Assembly (NCBI GenBank): GCA_020726505.1
Contig: JAHLEZ010000004.1
Coordinates: 2,790,001 to 2,854,000, forward strand
Direction of reading: 5' to 3'
DNA length: 64,000 nt
From: Leptodontidium sp. MPI-SDFR-AT-0119
Lineage: Eukaryota > Ascomycota > Leotiomycetes > Helotiales > Leptodontidiaceae
Each line of letters starts with the position of its first letter. Position 1 is the stretch's first letter. Of this stretch, positions 8,558 to 20,513 are shown in pieces. The notes under the pieces are model-generated. The model had not been told where the DNA came from. It was given only the letters and a program-made list of their open reading frames with translations, and did not search any database. The translations under genes and the position numbers were made by a program.

Positions 8558-11256
8558 GGTGGGTGGCTCACTGTCTCAGTTACTTGGTGTTTGATTGCTG
8601 CTGCAAAAGATTGTCTAGAAAAGGAAAGTAGCGACTGGTGACTTTGAAGAAGGCCTGTGATGTTTGACGGCAAGACTGATGTGTCGAAGACGATAGGGCA
8701 TGTTTCTTATATCTTTTCAAGCTCAGATCGTGTAAGAATGTTACACAGAGGGATATATACGTTCGGTAGCCGCTTCATGCTTCAACAAGGGATCACTCGG
8801 GGGTATTTTAAATGCCGAGGTGAATAGGGAATCATTTGACTTTAAGCCGAATGACGCACTGTGAGGATGTGGGACGGACCCCTCGTTTTACAGTACTGGC
8901 GTTCTTGGCTCCGGGATTAACGGCATTGGGTGAACCATCCAAGCTGCTTATTACTCGTGCCTCAAGCTGATATGAGTGGCGCAAGTGCAGTTGCGGGGCA
9001 GATTAAGAAAGCTATTTATGAACAAATTGTTGACTTGGACTGATCTTGTCGATCAGTGTTTTGATATAATGTCCGATCTGCAGGTTTGAACTAGATTTTA
9101 TTGTAGGCTGGTGGCTCAGAGTTAATCTGGAAGTCTCGTGAACGACCACACTGCCTCATTCACTATTACAGGCGCGATATTAGGCTTTAAGAATGAGAAT
9201 GAGTATGAGGTTAGGTGGCAAGGGGATGAGGGTACTTGAATGGGGGATGCCCGAGGCAAGAAACTTTCAAATCCCACGCTTGATCTCTGTAAATGAAGTC
9301 GTTCAAAGTCCTGATGTAGCAAGCAAAGACCGTCCCTGGAAGGGGATGTTCGTGAATCGCTGTTTCGCAAATGGGTCGTATATACCAGAAGGCATGCTAC
9401 TTCGTCCCATGGTCCACTTGGCCTTCATGTCTTGAGTATGTTCAACTCTTCCACAAACGTCGTCTAACTGGCATTTCAACCCTATCTAGAAAGGGCGTCT
9501 AGCTTCTCTATAAACGATATCTAACCTTTATAATCGGCAGCTTACACCAATTTACAAAGAGTACTCGGCCTTATCCAGAAACGGCGTTTAGCCTCTCTTA
9601 AACGCCTTCTAGTTCTTTACCAACTATATCCCTTGAGTAATGGACTTTCGGTTCTTCTTACTTAAGCTAACAAGTTCGTCGCCTTGTCTATAGTTATCGT
9701 TCCTTTCTTCTCTTTCTTACTATCTGATATCTTCGCTACCGCATCCTACAACACGTAAGCATTGCTTTGAACGTCGTTAGACTCGTTCCGAGGTACTTGC
9801 GCTATTAAAATGGCCCTTAACTTGGGGGCGGGGTCACGGATACTCCTGTGAGCGAGTTTCAATATCTTAAATAGTTATTTTCCTAGATAGGGCTTTTCAT
9901 ATGGCTGGAAAGCGTGATTTAACTTTAGTCAAGGAGCTGATGTTTCTCCAATGATTCTAAGGCAGGCGTTTAATATCGTTCGGATGGTTGGTTTAGTCTT
10001 AGTGCTTTTGCTATTACTAATGTTTATAATATCGATTAACGCCTTTAATTGTAACGAAATTTGAGGTTGGTTATGAGGGACAATTGTGGGGGAGAAAAGA
10101 GACATTGGAAAAAGTGAACATGACTTGGCGCTAAACGCATCACAGGCGTCGAATCAACTCTGTAGATTACTAAACTCTAGAAATGGGGCATTTAGGCCTT
10201 ATTAAATCGACATAAAATCTGCGACGCGAATATAAAAGTTGTGGCAAAGGCTGATAATTATTTGCAATTCTTACTAAAGAAGAAAAGAAACGAGGCTCCA
10301 GCGAAAGTTCAGAATAGTAGGGCGTATGCATATACGTGCTAGTGCAACGAGCCACAGCTTATCAACAATGAGGATCTGATGATGAAGATTTGTTTCCCGG
10401 TCTCTCATCTTCTGATATCTATACATAACCTGATCCGTGTCGCACGCATGCGCGTTCACCATTCCAGGGTCCAGATACTGATCTAGGCTTTGAGGGACAA
10501 AAAGAGGAGGCTGCATATCCGATTTCAGGTTGTCGCTAGATGGGAATATAGTTCGCAAATGTGCTGTAAATAGGCGCCGCCTGGCAGAAATTTATATCTT
10601 CGGGCGCGGGCAGCTTGGGTAGAGGTTTTCGTACGCCATTTCCTCATGGGATGAATACGATTCCAAGCTCAACATTGGCATCTAGTTCCTAGTCAATCGG
10701 TGTTGCCTCCTGCAGCGGGAATGGGACTCACACAGAGCATGGACTTTTTACATATTTGAGCTAGATCCGGAGTGAAGTCGGCCTGGAACGATTTATTAGT
10801 CCTTAGAGAAATTTGGAAAAGCAGGCACAATCTTACTGGTAGCACTCCACATCCAAGAGAAATGGAACGCAGCCCCCTCGATTCGAGATCCCGCACAGAA
10901 CAATAGTCTTTCAATCCAGAACCATGGAGATTGACAATTAAGGAAATCGGATCAAGAAACAAATGTTGGTTCTGTAAACTTGATTCACGGATTGGCGTTA
11001 TCGATTGATACTACTACGTAGAATCGCTAACTCATCAGCTGTCAAACACCTTATCCTCGGCTGAAGTTCGAAGGATTGACTTGGCTTATTCCTTCCTATT
11101 GGCCGTTGTTCTGCTGAAACATTCAGCCTCAGCCTCAGCCTCAGCCCTGGGTGCATCTCGTCAGGTCGCGGTGAAGGATCCATCTCTCTCTGTTACTTTT
11201 ACCTCGTAGTTGTGTCGTTCGTCAAACACTCCGAATCTACTTCCGCCCCCCTCAAG
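8558..11256. other. Gene-poor spacer with repeat relics
   Basis: Contains a degenerate dispersed-repeat copy (8909-9180) and a stretch of loosely repeated motifs around 9482-9614. In that stretch a block of about 43 bp (TCTAGAAAGGGCGTCTAGC...) recurs in altered form about 90 bp later. Several short frames between 10.1 and 11.0 kb show no protein features. No gene is supported. Confidence 0.5.
8909..9180. repeat. Dispersed repeat, copy 2 (degenerate)
   Basis: Shares TTACTCGTGCCTCAAGCTGA and the AAGAAAGCTATTT block with the copy at 12361. It shares the GTTCTTGGCTCCGG start and the CATTCACTATTACAG block with the copy at 6361. Limits are approximate. Confidence 0.6.
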
Positions 11257-12307
11257 ATGCCAACCACAGACGCGCAGAAGCCATCGACCCTCAGTCGTCG
11301 CGGCCTGTCCTCCTTTGGAGGCTATGCGCTCAACCAGAGACCTTGCCCAGCCGACACATCCACCTGCGGCTCCTCGAGCTGCTGCCCCACAGGCTACTCT
11401 TGCGACCTGTTGTCGGGCAACCCAACGATATGCTGCCCCAGTAGCGGTACGTTACTATACTCACTCTCAACCCCCTCGCCATTTTTGGCTGTTCTGTTGT
11501 TATGTCATGTTGCGCACTGGCTAATCATCTGGCGAATGTGGGCAGATGCTGATTGTAGATCTACTGTGGGTTTGTTGCCAGCATGTGCAGACAATTCCTG
11601 GGATCTCTACGATCCTGGCTTCGCCGGGCCCGCATTTTGCTGCCTGTCGGATGCTGTGGGAGCTGGATCGTTCAGTTCAGGGTATCGCTGCCTGAATAAT
11701 ACCTTGCCGATTCCTACTAGTCTGGAGGTGCCCAAGGTATGATATGTCTCTGAAGATCAGATGTGCTTCCATGATCCTGATATAGGAGAATAGGGACCGC
11801 AGGCCACCGGAGCCAGAACCACACAAGTCTCTTCTGTCACGACGGGAAAGGGCTCCAGCAGCACAGATTCTAGCAGCACCAACGGCGGCGGCAATTCCAG
11901 TCCCAGCAACGCATCCTCGAACTTAGGGTCAGTACCCCTCGCGACAAAATTTTGGTTGTGTTTGTCCATAACAAGTGATTAGTGATTCGTCTCGGGGAGG
12001 TTCTCTTCCTACTGGGGCAATTGTTGCCATTGCTATCCTAGCTACATTGGTTGTAATTCTACTGGTAGCATTGGCAATTGGATGGTTTCTCTATAAGAAA
12101 CGGCAGAGGAAACGAGTGGCACAAGGAGTTCCAGTTACGTTCAGTCAGCCAGGGATAAAAGCGGAGCCATCTGTATCACCAGGTGTGGTGCTGCTCCCTG
12201 ATGCGAGGTCAAAAGAGCTGTCTGGAGAGACAGTAAACCCCCCAGTACATGAACTGAATAACCCTGAGCATGTGGAACTTGACGGTTCCAGACGGACACA
12301 GACGTGA
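11257..12307 (+). CDS. Cys-rich single-pass membrane protein with Ser/Thr-rich stalk
   Basis: Four exons (11257-11446, 11546-11736, 11803-11927, 11983-12307) give 276 residues, with all phases consistent. The order is: a short N-terminus, a cysteine-rich ectodomain (CGSSSCCPTGYSC, then TICCPSS and a second Cys-rich part), a Ser/Thr/Gly-rich stalk encoded by exon 3, one membrane helix (IVAIAILATLVVILLVALAI) followed by basic residues KKRQRKR, and a Pro-rich cytosolic tail. The layout resembles fungal cell-wall sensor or adhesin-like type I proteins. No classical signal peptide is visible, so the true start may lie elsewhere or the helix acts as a signal anchor. The exon 3 donor GTCAGT is weak but needed for the frame. 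Function is unknown. Confidence 0.6.
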
Positions 12308-12691
12308 TTTAATCGTGCTATTCGAATCTGGCATGGATCTGTGTATGCTAGACGGCAATGTATATTACTCGTGCCTCAAGCTGATATGAGCGGCGCACTT
12401 GCAGTTGCAGGGCAAACTAAGAAAGCTATTTCATAGAACAAATGGTTGGTTAGGACTGATCGACAAAATCGGTGTTTTGGGGCATACCTCAATTGTCTCT
12501 GTTCTGTGGATTTGAACCGGACCCCCCATATGGGCTTCAGTCTCGAGTTAGTTTCGAGGTCTAAAAAACTTGTGATAATCGCAACTGGTGCCCCAACTTC
12601 CAGACTCAGGAAAGCACCGAATCGCTTCATATAACTGGATTCCCGTAGCTGTTCTTGGCCGAGCAGGAAGGTGGGGAATACTCGAGTACGA

Positions 12692-13405
12692 AGATTCGTC
12701 TCAAAAGTCCCGGGACTACAGGGTACTTCGGCCCAAAGCCTTTGCAGGGCCTCCTTACCGTGGAGTGAGGCGCTGAAAGCCGCTAAACGACGCTGTAAAT
12801 TCAGGCTTGAGGTACTGTAAGCCACTATCCCATAGAGTGCTGAGCCCTCAATTTCCTCACTTTTTGTGGGGCAACTGAAGCATCTGTAAGCGGCCCCTAC
12901 AGCGAAAGTCGAGGCGCTGAATTAGAAGCCTGTAGAAGCTGGTTTAGTGCACCTGACCCTAAAGAAACCCCTGTAGGCACTAGTTGCAGCAAAAGGCGAC
13001 TAGAATCTACCCCTTTAATTAGTCACAATCCCTGTTTCGCCTAAATGCGGTAGTCGCAGCACTCCATGGGATACTTGGTAGTAATCGGCAGAGCAACTAC
13101 AGCGACCAGTAGAAGCTTTAGCGGGTATTGATAGGTGCTTAACAGGCCTCTTTAGCAACTACCACCCTAGATTACAGGGGCTTTCAGCCTCTACGGTGGT
13201 ACAAGGTACGAAAGGGGGTTTGCAGTGGGTCTCGTCCACCGTTGTCAGCAGCAAGGTGCTATTAACCACAGACTAACGTCGAATACTCTAATCCTCCCCA
13301 CAAATTTCCACAAGTAGCGAAAGAAAATACCAGGCTGGACGAGACCCACTGCAAACCCCCTTTCGTACTCGTCCCCTGTAATCCCATGACTTTTGAGACG
13401 AATCT
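12692..13405. mobile_element. Non-autonomous inverted-repeat element (MITE-like), about 0.71 kb
   Basis: The left end AGATTCGTCTCAAAAGTC and the right end GACTTTTGAGACGAATCT are perfect inverted repeats. Partial similarity continues inward (GGGACTACAGGG versus CCCTGTAATCCC). The element interrupts a copy of the dispersed repeat and encodes no transposase. No clean target-site duplication could be made out, so the superfamily is undetermined. A nested fold-back lies at 13206-13369. Confidence 0.75.
13206..13369. repeat. Nested fold-back with perfect 33-bp inverted repeats
   Basis: Arms 13206-13238 and 13337-13369 are exact reverse complements (GTACGAAAGGGGGTTTGCAG... and its complement) separated by 98 bp. 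Perfect arms imply recent insertion or active conversion. It could be a small MITE inside the larger one. Confidence 0.85.
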
Positions 13406-13749
13406 AGACCGTTGGAACTCTACCCCGCTGCAGCTTTCCTCGCATATGCTATGATCGCTCCCAGGTTACAATTACTAGTGTTCGTGGCCATCCAATTGCA
13501 CGTCGCTGATCGCCCTGATGGCAAATCGGAGAGCAACTCGGAGATCTAACTCGGCAGCACGTGTAACAAACTGACGAACCTCAACGAGTTAGCTCAAACT
13601 TTATCGGGGAATTTTACATAGGGACCTGTGCGCTTTAATTTCCAACATCCAGAAATTTCTCCCTTGTATCTATCTTCGAGCCCATTCCATCCAAAACCAG
13701 CTGCACCGGGACAAATGTCTCATCCAACCTTGAAGCAAATCCGCTGAGT

Positions 13750-15428
13750 ATGAAGGGTCTAATTTATTCGCATTCTGGATTGAACAAGAAACCCTCGGTC
13801 TCGACCCCCGCTGGGGGGCACATGGCGGACGATCATCAAGATTCCTTGCACGATGGGGGCAACGTGGGCGGGTCTGAAAAAGCAAAATGTATGAAGATCC
13901 TGCTTTCGCCCTGCGACCCACTTCAATATATGGTTGGAGGCATTGCCGCTGACATGGATGACCTTGATAGCAAGTCGCAGTGTGGACAAGTTGAATGCAG
14001 AACAACTTGCTAGAAAGCGAGCGGCTGATCGAAAGTCTCAGCAATTGCTGAGGCAGAAGACTCGAAACTATATCGAAAGCTTACAGGAACGAGTAAGGGA
14101 ACTGTCGGCCCACAAAGAGGAGCTTGAACTGGCAGAAAGAAGAACGGCGGAGTTGGAAGAGGAATTGAGGAATCTGAAAGCCATTCTTGCAAATATCGCA
14201 AACAGCCCTCGTACGTATCAGGCTCTGTCTATTATTTAATTTCCTAAAAATGCCCCTCTTTCATTTGGTCTTTCGTTTTTGCTTTACTAACCGTGATCAT
14301 TAGCTGTAAATATACCATCTATACCTGCCACATCGCCGCAGGCGAGAATAGACCCAGCTCTCCACCGCTCAACACCTCATGCCATCAAGTCAGAAGAAGT
14401 TCCATTATCTCAACCTGTCGACTACCCTATTTCGACACCTGAAGCTGGAATTGTGCTTCTTCCTCGCGCACCGAACATCAACAGGACGAACAGGAGGAGG
14501 CAGCCAATATCTGTGTCGTATCCTCCTCCGCCGAGATCTTCTGCACCTGGTATTATCCCTCAACAACCTTACTTCGTACCCACATCGTTCGTAAAGCAGC
14601 CAACAGTGCATGCATGGGAGCTGCCACTCCGTGTCAAAGAGCCGAAAACTCCAGTTGACAAAATCCTCTATGGTCTGATCGAAATGCAAAAAAGCCTCGC
14701 TGCTGGGGGTGCCAGCAAGGCAGTTACTATTGGACCGAAATACCCAAATGTCAATGTTTTGATAGCCCCTCAGCTAACGCACCTCTCTCATACCGTATCG
14801 CGAGTGATATGCGACCTGCTCAAGAGATTAACCTACCGGACATTCATCGACAAGCTCGGGGCGCTTTTGGTGTAAGTAAACAACTGTGCAGCAATCTGGT
14901 TGCTCCGCTTGCGTGATCTTTCCATTCTCCTTCACGAGATTACTTGTTTGAGTTTCAGCTCAACTATTCTACGGCCGTATTGCTAACTGCTCAACTTTCA
15001 GGATGTACCCAATGTACCAGTGGCAAATTGCGAATGATTATGAAACCTACTCCAGAATCCCCTCTCACTCGATTCCCTGCCTCTCACAACGCACCATCCC
15101 TCATGAAGTTTGGATATGTGCGCTCGGGTCACCAAAACTACGAGACGCTGTCATCGCAAACCAAGAGAAGTACTGCACGGAGGATTTCATCCACTCATTC
15201 ATACTAAACCTCAATTGTAACTGGAAGAGAAGCATTGGTGATGCGATTTGCTGGGGGAGAGATGGCGTGACTGTCTCGAAGGACTTTTACGATCATTGTA
15301 ATATCCTCGATAATTGGAGTTTGGATAGAGGCTTCTCGACCAGATATCCGGAGTTACGAGATGCTATCAAGTTTACCGAATATTCTGAGGGTGTGGGTGT
15401 GAAGATTGAGGAGGTCAAGGAAGTTTAG
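13750..15428 (+). CDS. bZIP transcription factor with DUF3425-type C-terminal region
   Basis: Exons 13750-13888, 13971-14210, 14304-14871 and 15002-15428 join in phase to give 457 residues. The basic region reads LNAEQLARKRAADRKSQQLL, with the following RQKTRNYIESLQERV leading into a leucine zipper (about residues 55-115). A Pro-rich linker follows. The C-terminal part (PVDKILYGLIEMQKSL, LGALLVMYPMYQWQIANDYE, DNWSLDRGFSTRYPEL) matches the layout of fungal bZIP proteins with a DUF3425 region. Such proteins are nuclear regulators, often of secondary metabolism or stress genes. The start is the least sure part: ATG 13750 has a good context, with ATG 13822 as an in-frame alternative. The MFS exporter downstream is convergent, so target genes cannot be deduced. 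Confidence 0.82.
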
Positions 15429-16131
15429 TTATGGAAGTTTATCGGCACGGCTTACGATTGACGTGCATTATGGATCCACAGAACATATGCTGTCCATTTC
15501 AGGAGCTAATGCCATGAACTACTTCGAGATATATTGGCACCCTCACTGAGCCTGCTCCCTTCCAACACGGGCGAGGAAAATAAGCCGTCTCGTCGGCCCA
15601 GGAAGACGTAGCTCTCACTCAGAAGGCTGCTTTCTGATAAATCACGATGATGCCGGAAAGCAATCCGGGCGCTGAACTTTGGGTTCGGGGGGGTGGGAGT
15701 TGGAATACATCTCTGATTTGATGGGAAGTTGGCTTGTATAACGATGGGTAAGAAGGCAGAGGAGGGCTCCTGGGGAAATCACGATGATGTCGTCAGAAAG
15801 CAATCCAGGCGCTGAACTTTGGGTTCGGGAGGAGTTGGAATACATCTCTGATTTGATAAGAAGTTAGCTTGTGTAATGATTGGTAAAAAGGCAGAGCAGG
15901 GCTCCTTGGGATATTAGATGAGTAATTGTACGAAATGGATGTAAATATGGCATTGTACTTATATGACAAGATATGAAGATCAACACGTTCATCATGCAGT
16001 TCTATTCATTTTTTTGGTCTCTCCTAGTCTTATCTCCAGATCGCTCGATCCTTCCTTTCCCTGATTATTCATCTGCTCATTCACAGGTACCCCCGCTACG
16101 ATATGAAAACCCCTCTCAAGTCTTCAAAACC
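15429..16131. other. Convergent 3' spacer with a tandem duplication
   Basis: Lies between the bZIP gene and the MFS transporter, whose 3' ends face each other. The only structure seen is the 137-bp direct duplication at 15639-15912. Confidence 0.5.
15639..15912. repeat. 137-bp tandem direct duplication
   Basis: Two head-to-tail units, about 15639-15775 and 15776-15912. Both carry AATCACGATGATG, CGCTGAACTTTGGGTTCGGG, GGAATACATCTCTGATTTGAT and GGCAGAG(G/C)AGGGCTCC. Differences are mostly single-base changes plus a short indel in the G-run. Non-coding, local duplication. Confidence 0.85.
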
Positions 16132-17631
16132 TCACAACAAGTTTCTCGGCCACTTCCCCTTCACCCACCAAGCTCCAACACTGACTGCACTGCCAAGCAT
16201 ACAACTCCCCGTGAACACAATGACAGATTTATACCTCATGATGCCATAACTTCCCACCACAACCCCCTTCTTGATCAGCGCCGCACTCAGTGGTCCCGCA
16301 GCTACATTCCCTACCCCCTTTCCAAAACAGAACAAGCTAAACGTCGCCAACGCTGCCGTCGGCTCCTCACTGACTGCACTCCCCATCCGCGCCCACATCG
16401 CCACATAACCCGCGCCAAAGAACCCATACACCAACGCAAACATGATCAGCGCCGTCAATGACTGCGCTAGACCCCACAGCGCGAGAGTTGCAAGTCCTGA
16501 GATGAGCGTGGAGATCAAGATGAGCAGGTTGAGAGGTACACGCTTGTCCGATAGATAACCAAAGCTGGATTGGCCGATGACCTGCGACACGCTGAGGAGA
16601 GCGAGGACAAGCGCGCCTTGTGTAGCTGTGAGTCCGATAGCTGTTGCGTATGATGGCAAGTACAGCGAGGGAAAGAAATACCCTAGTCCTTGCACGATGT
16701 TACTGGAACAGTATACCCAGAAAACAGGCGATCGTAGAGCTTGCCAGTTTGTCTTCCCCGCTGCTGTATGTTCACTGGGCGGTAATCTCCCCTTCAGTAG
16801 CGGAATCAATGGGCCGGTCAGAACCACAAGTCCGATAGCTATGATGCGCAGAGTGGTTTGGTATCCGTATTTTGCGAGAAGAGCTTCGACGGCAAAAGGC
16901 ATCACGATTCCTGATACGCCGGAGGAAGCGCAGAGGATACCGTAGGCCATGCCGCGGCGGGCAATCCAGAATTCATTGACGAAGGATATGATCGGGTAGT
17001 AGAAAATCAGGAAGCCGATCCCGTACATAACGCCTTGCGTGAAAATGAGAGTGGGGAGGGTTTTGGCGAATGAACCGGCGAGGAGACCGAGGATGCAGAG
17101 AGGCCCTATTTTCAGAAGCCCGGTCAGTTATATGGATCACAAAGAGTGATGAAATGTGGTTGATTTAAGAGAGATTTTCTGAGTAGACGTACATCCGATC
17201 CAGATCATATGTCTTTGATATTTCGAGTACCGCTTGATCACGGGTATGATCAGGGGAGCACCCAAGTACGAGATGCCAGACGCAACAGTACCAACGATAG
17301 ATATAAACGGATTATTTGCGAATTGCGGTTGCTGAGAGTAGTAGTTCTGGAACACACCAAAAGATAGTGGGAAACCTGATGTATCAATGTCAGCTCTACC
17401 GTCACGAGATCGATAGAGAGAAGTCAGATCTGGGTTCAACTGACCCCATAAAAGAGCTTCGAAGACGAAAGCGACAACTAACAGTCTCCAAGCTGCTATT
17501 CCAGCGTCTGCTGGAGCGAGGTTCTGCTCAACTATGGCAATATCGTGTTGATTTTCACCATCGTAGGATGACCGTTGTGAAGATTCCAAGGGTGGGGGTG
17601 CATTCCGGGTTTGGAGTTCCAGAGACGGCAT
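16132..17631 (-). CDS. MFS transporter, monocarboxylate transporter (MCT)-like
   Basis: Exons 17631-17445, 17375-17193 and 17105-16132 give 447 residues. The joins restore family motifs: ALLWGFPLSFGVFQNYY across intron 1 (69 bp) and WIGWPLCILGLLAGSFAK across intron 2 (87 bp). About twelve membrane helices are predicted by eye, with TQGVMYGIGFLIFYYP and GYLSDKRVPLNLL as MCT-like landmarks. The N-terminus is hydrophilic and cytosolic. Fungal members transport small organic acids or act as secondary-metabolite exporters; the substrate cannot be read from sequence. The start is the ATG at 17631, since the upstream in-frame extension has no ATG close to it. Confidence 0.88.
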
Positions 17632-20129
17632 TTTGGAGGTGTTTCTTGACCAAAGGCGAAACGGAAAACGTTCTGTGTTAATGTACCTCAATATCGTTGA
17701 TGCGTTGAAGTAGTCGTTTTTGTTACTTGTTTGTAATGGATTGTTAGCCAAGCGAATCTCGGCTTCCCCCTCCCTTTTTCGCACTTACCGAGGCTCCGAG
17801 GAGCGGATGATCATGTGATATTTTATCACGCAAGACTACTAATTGAGGGTTCAATTTTGAACGCGAAGTTATATGAGTCCTCGAAAATCAAAATAATTGA
17901 ATCATTCTAAAATGTCTTAGGTATTGTGTCACAGAAATGGGACCATGAATCAGCCGAATGTTGATGAACCTCGCTAAGCTAGTCGCATCTGTTTACTTCG
18001 AAGTCTAATGCGCGATTGAATACGTTGCGCGCAACAACAAAGGATCACTTTGATTGCAGAAATCAACGGAACGTTTAGGTTAAGTAACGCAGTTATATAC
18101 ATTCAAGGCTGATCCCGAATTTGGATCATGGCCAATCACTTCGTTCCTAGTGCACCCCACCACGGCTCAACGGGATGTGATATGTCTTCTCGACAATTCC
18201 TTGAAAATGTGAATGTAGAGAATGAGGGCTAATTGTGCTGGATTGGGATACCGTGGAGATGACGAGGAGGGAAGGGGAGAGTGGTATTAGCTCTGTGAGG
18301 GGCATGAAGTGCTGAAAGGGGGTGCTGAGGGAAGTTTGGGGAGTAAAATTGTTTCGAGACGGTTAGAGGCTTTGGAAAGAGCACAATGAGTGCTTTGGGT
18401 GTGCTATAGTGTTGGTGAACAGTACTGAGCTTGTGCTGAGGCTGGGAAGCGCTGCCGATCTAGATAGGCTTGTAGCCGGTAAAGTGCCACTCAACGTGGG
18501 TGTTGGAAACTGCTGAGGTTCGTGGATGGGACAAATCAAGGCACACAATGATTAGGTTCATTGCAAAAGATTGGAGAACACATAATCAAATTATATAGCG
18601 CCCTTAAAAGAGTAATTGGTTAGGGCCTTGTGGGAGGGTGCACCGAGCGTATTGCAGGGAGGAACATCAATCCCGGTGCACATTCAAAACGAGATGTGAT
18701 ATTATACAACTCGCGAGCGACTTGATTCGTATTTCATTCTTCCATCTATGATGTCTTGAATCCAGGCAGCATTTCTGGACTTCCATCGTAGTTGGCTAAT
18801 TCTAGTCCTGCATTCTCGGATGATCCACCTCCCCTGGTACCTAAGAAAAGAGTCACAAGCACACCACACTATCCTAAGATCCAGATACACTATCCGAGGC
18901 CTTTGACTGCCATTGGACCGAAGAGAACCACAACTAAGATCACGGGATTGGTAGGTCACGTGATTAATCCGGAGGGAGCCCCGGTCGTGGGTTTGGGATC
19001 CAAAAAACTCCGCATCAGCATTGTGCGGCGTATTGTTTGCTGCAAAAGGTTTGGGGAATGCTAATAAGAGTTTGTTATATGTAACTACAGTGGGGGATCG
19101 CTTCTAATTACTGTATATACATCGACCACTTGATGTAGCCAGAATCGTACCAGCATATGACGATCCACTTGACTTGGGGGCCGGTGGTGGTGAAACAAAA
19201 GTGGAAAACTACATCGCTTGATGAAGGCCTACTGTGGACGTATGGCCTATCAGGACGGAAACTTGTCATGCTGGACCTTCGTGGTCGGCTGGGGTTCTGT
19301 ATATGGTATTTTGGAGTGATGCTGATAAGGAGGGGAATGTGAGAAGGATGAGAGGCGGGGACGCGAATAGACTTGGCAATCGCATTCTCTGTCCAGACAT
19401 CTGGGGCTGAGTTCACGGTTCTCAACTGGTCATTCTCTAGAACGGTGTGACAGTGAGAGGTACATGTATAGAATTAGAACATATAATCATTTTAGCAAAT
19501 ATGTAAAGAAAATTAGATGAGTTTATTGATTGCCGGCACCACTTGTGCTCAGAAATTGGCCTTGCTTCTGTCCTTGGATAGTGGTGAAACATACCGGTAT
19601 TAGATTCTTTGTTGAATTTGGAGATTCTTCAAGGAGTCTTTGCTCACACTATATAAAAGCTTGTCCCATTTCCATGTACGCACCCACACTGCTCACGCGA
19701 AGCTTTCGGCCCCGCTTTCGAGGCTTTCCCCCTTGCTTCGTGAAGAAGTTCTCCTTCACTAACTACAGTGTGTAGCCTAGGAAATACCGTCCTATCTCTG
19801 TCTAGGTCTTGTCTTCGTAGACCATCCTAGCCAATAGACTCTCTTGATTCTTAGTTAGTTCCTTACCCGGCTTGCGAGAAGTGACAACCCGGCGAGAGAC
19901 TGCAGTTCAACCATCCTCCCTCAATATCACCCTCCGAGTGCTTCTAGGAGCCTAATCTGTCTTCGTTCGCTGCGCCTATTCCTTGCACCAGTCCTTCATG
20001 GGAATAGGATCGTCTGGCCTTGAAACCAGGTGGTGGTAAGCAGAAGCCCAGCGAAAGGTATCGACCACTAAGAACACAGATAAAGTGGTAGTGATCTGCT
20101 CGCTCATTCCTGGTGTGGACGCAACCACC
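17632..20129. other. Gene-poor spacer with one dispersed-repeat copy
   Basis: Contains the repeat at 17870-18215. Elsewhere only short frames without family features are seen. No gene is supported. Confidence 0.5.
17870..18215 (+). repeat. Second dispersed repeat (about 345 bp), copy A
   Basis: Matches 31858-32198 in the same orientation over its full length, with scattered substitutions. Shared blocks include GTCCT(C/T)GAAAATCAAAA, GGATCATGG and CGACAATTCCTTGA. Non-coding. It could be a solo LTR-like unit or a small non-autonomous element. Confidence 0.7.
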
Positions 20130-20513
20130 ATGGTGAATCGCTTGAAGGAGCGTTCGGATCTTGACACGCTCTTCGAGCTCTATTGCAGATATCAGAACCT
20201 CCCCGCGGAGCAGCGTGCCAAAACCTCAGACCTGACAGTCGTCTCTAAGGCCAATGAGCTTTGGCTGGCGAGAGCTCCAAATGCTACTCGAAAATAGCGA
20301 GTCTCCATGGGACCCAGACTGGCAGCCACCATTCAAAGGGAGTCCTTCCGAAATTGCGGCCGAATTCCATACGACTGTATATCGCGCGATCTTCCGAGTT
20401 CCCTTCTTTGACTTCGGGAAGGATGCGCTTAGATACAACATGAAAGCATACTCCCTCGTGAGTTTGCTTCATGCAGTATGTGATGTAGCACACTTTAGGC
20501 GTTTGTTACCATA
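20130..20513 (+). pseudogene. Possible frameshifted coding relic
   Basis: A frame starting MVNRLKERSDLDTLFELYC ends after LARAPNATRK. An overlapping frame continues with plausible protein sequence (SPWDPDWQPPFKG, FRVPFFDFGKDALRYNMKAY) to a stop at 20513. A single-base shift near 20275 would join them. The composition is protein-like but I do not recognise the family, and no intron explains the change. It is reported only as a likely remnant. Confidence 0.3.

Larger units (their letters stand above)
12361..13530. repeat. Dispersed repeat, copy 3, interrupted by an insertion
   Basis: The left part (12361-12691) carries TTACTCGTGCCTCAAGCTGA and the block with GAATCGCTTCATATA. The right part (13440-13530) carries TCCCAGGTTACAATTACTAG and ATCCAATTGCAC. 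In copy 1 (about 6361-6700) the corresponding blocks lie close together, so the middle 0.7 kb is an insertion. Confidence 0.6.
12308..13749. other. Repeat-filled spacer upstream of the bZIP gene
   Basis: Almost entirely occupied by the third dispersed-repeat copy, which is split by an inverted-repeat element (12692-13405). No coding gene is supported. Confidence 0.55.
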
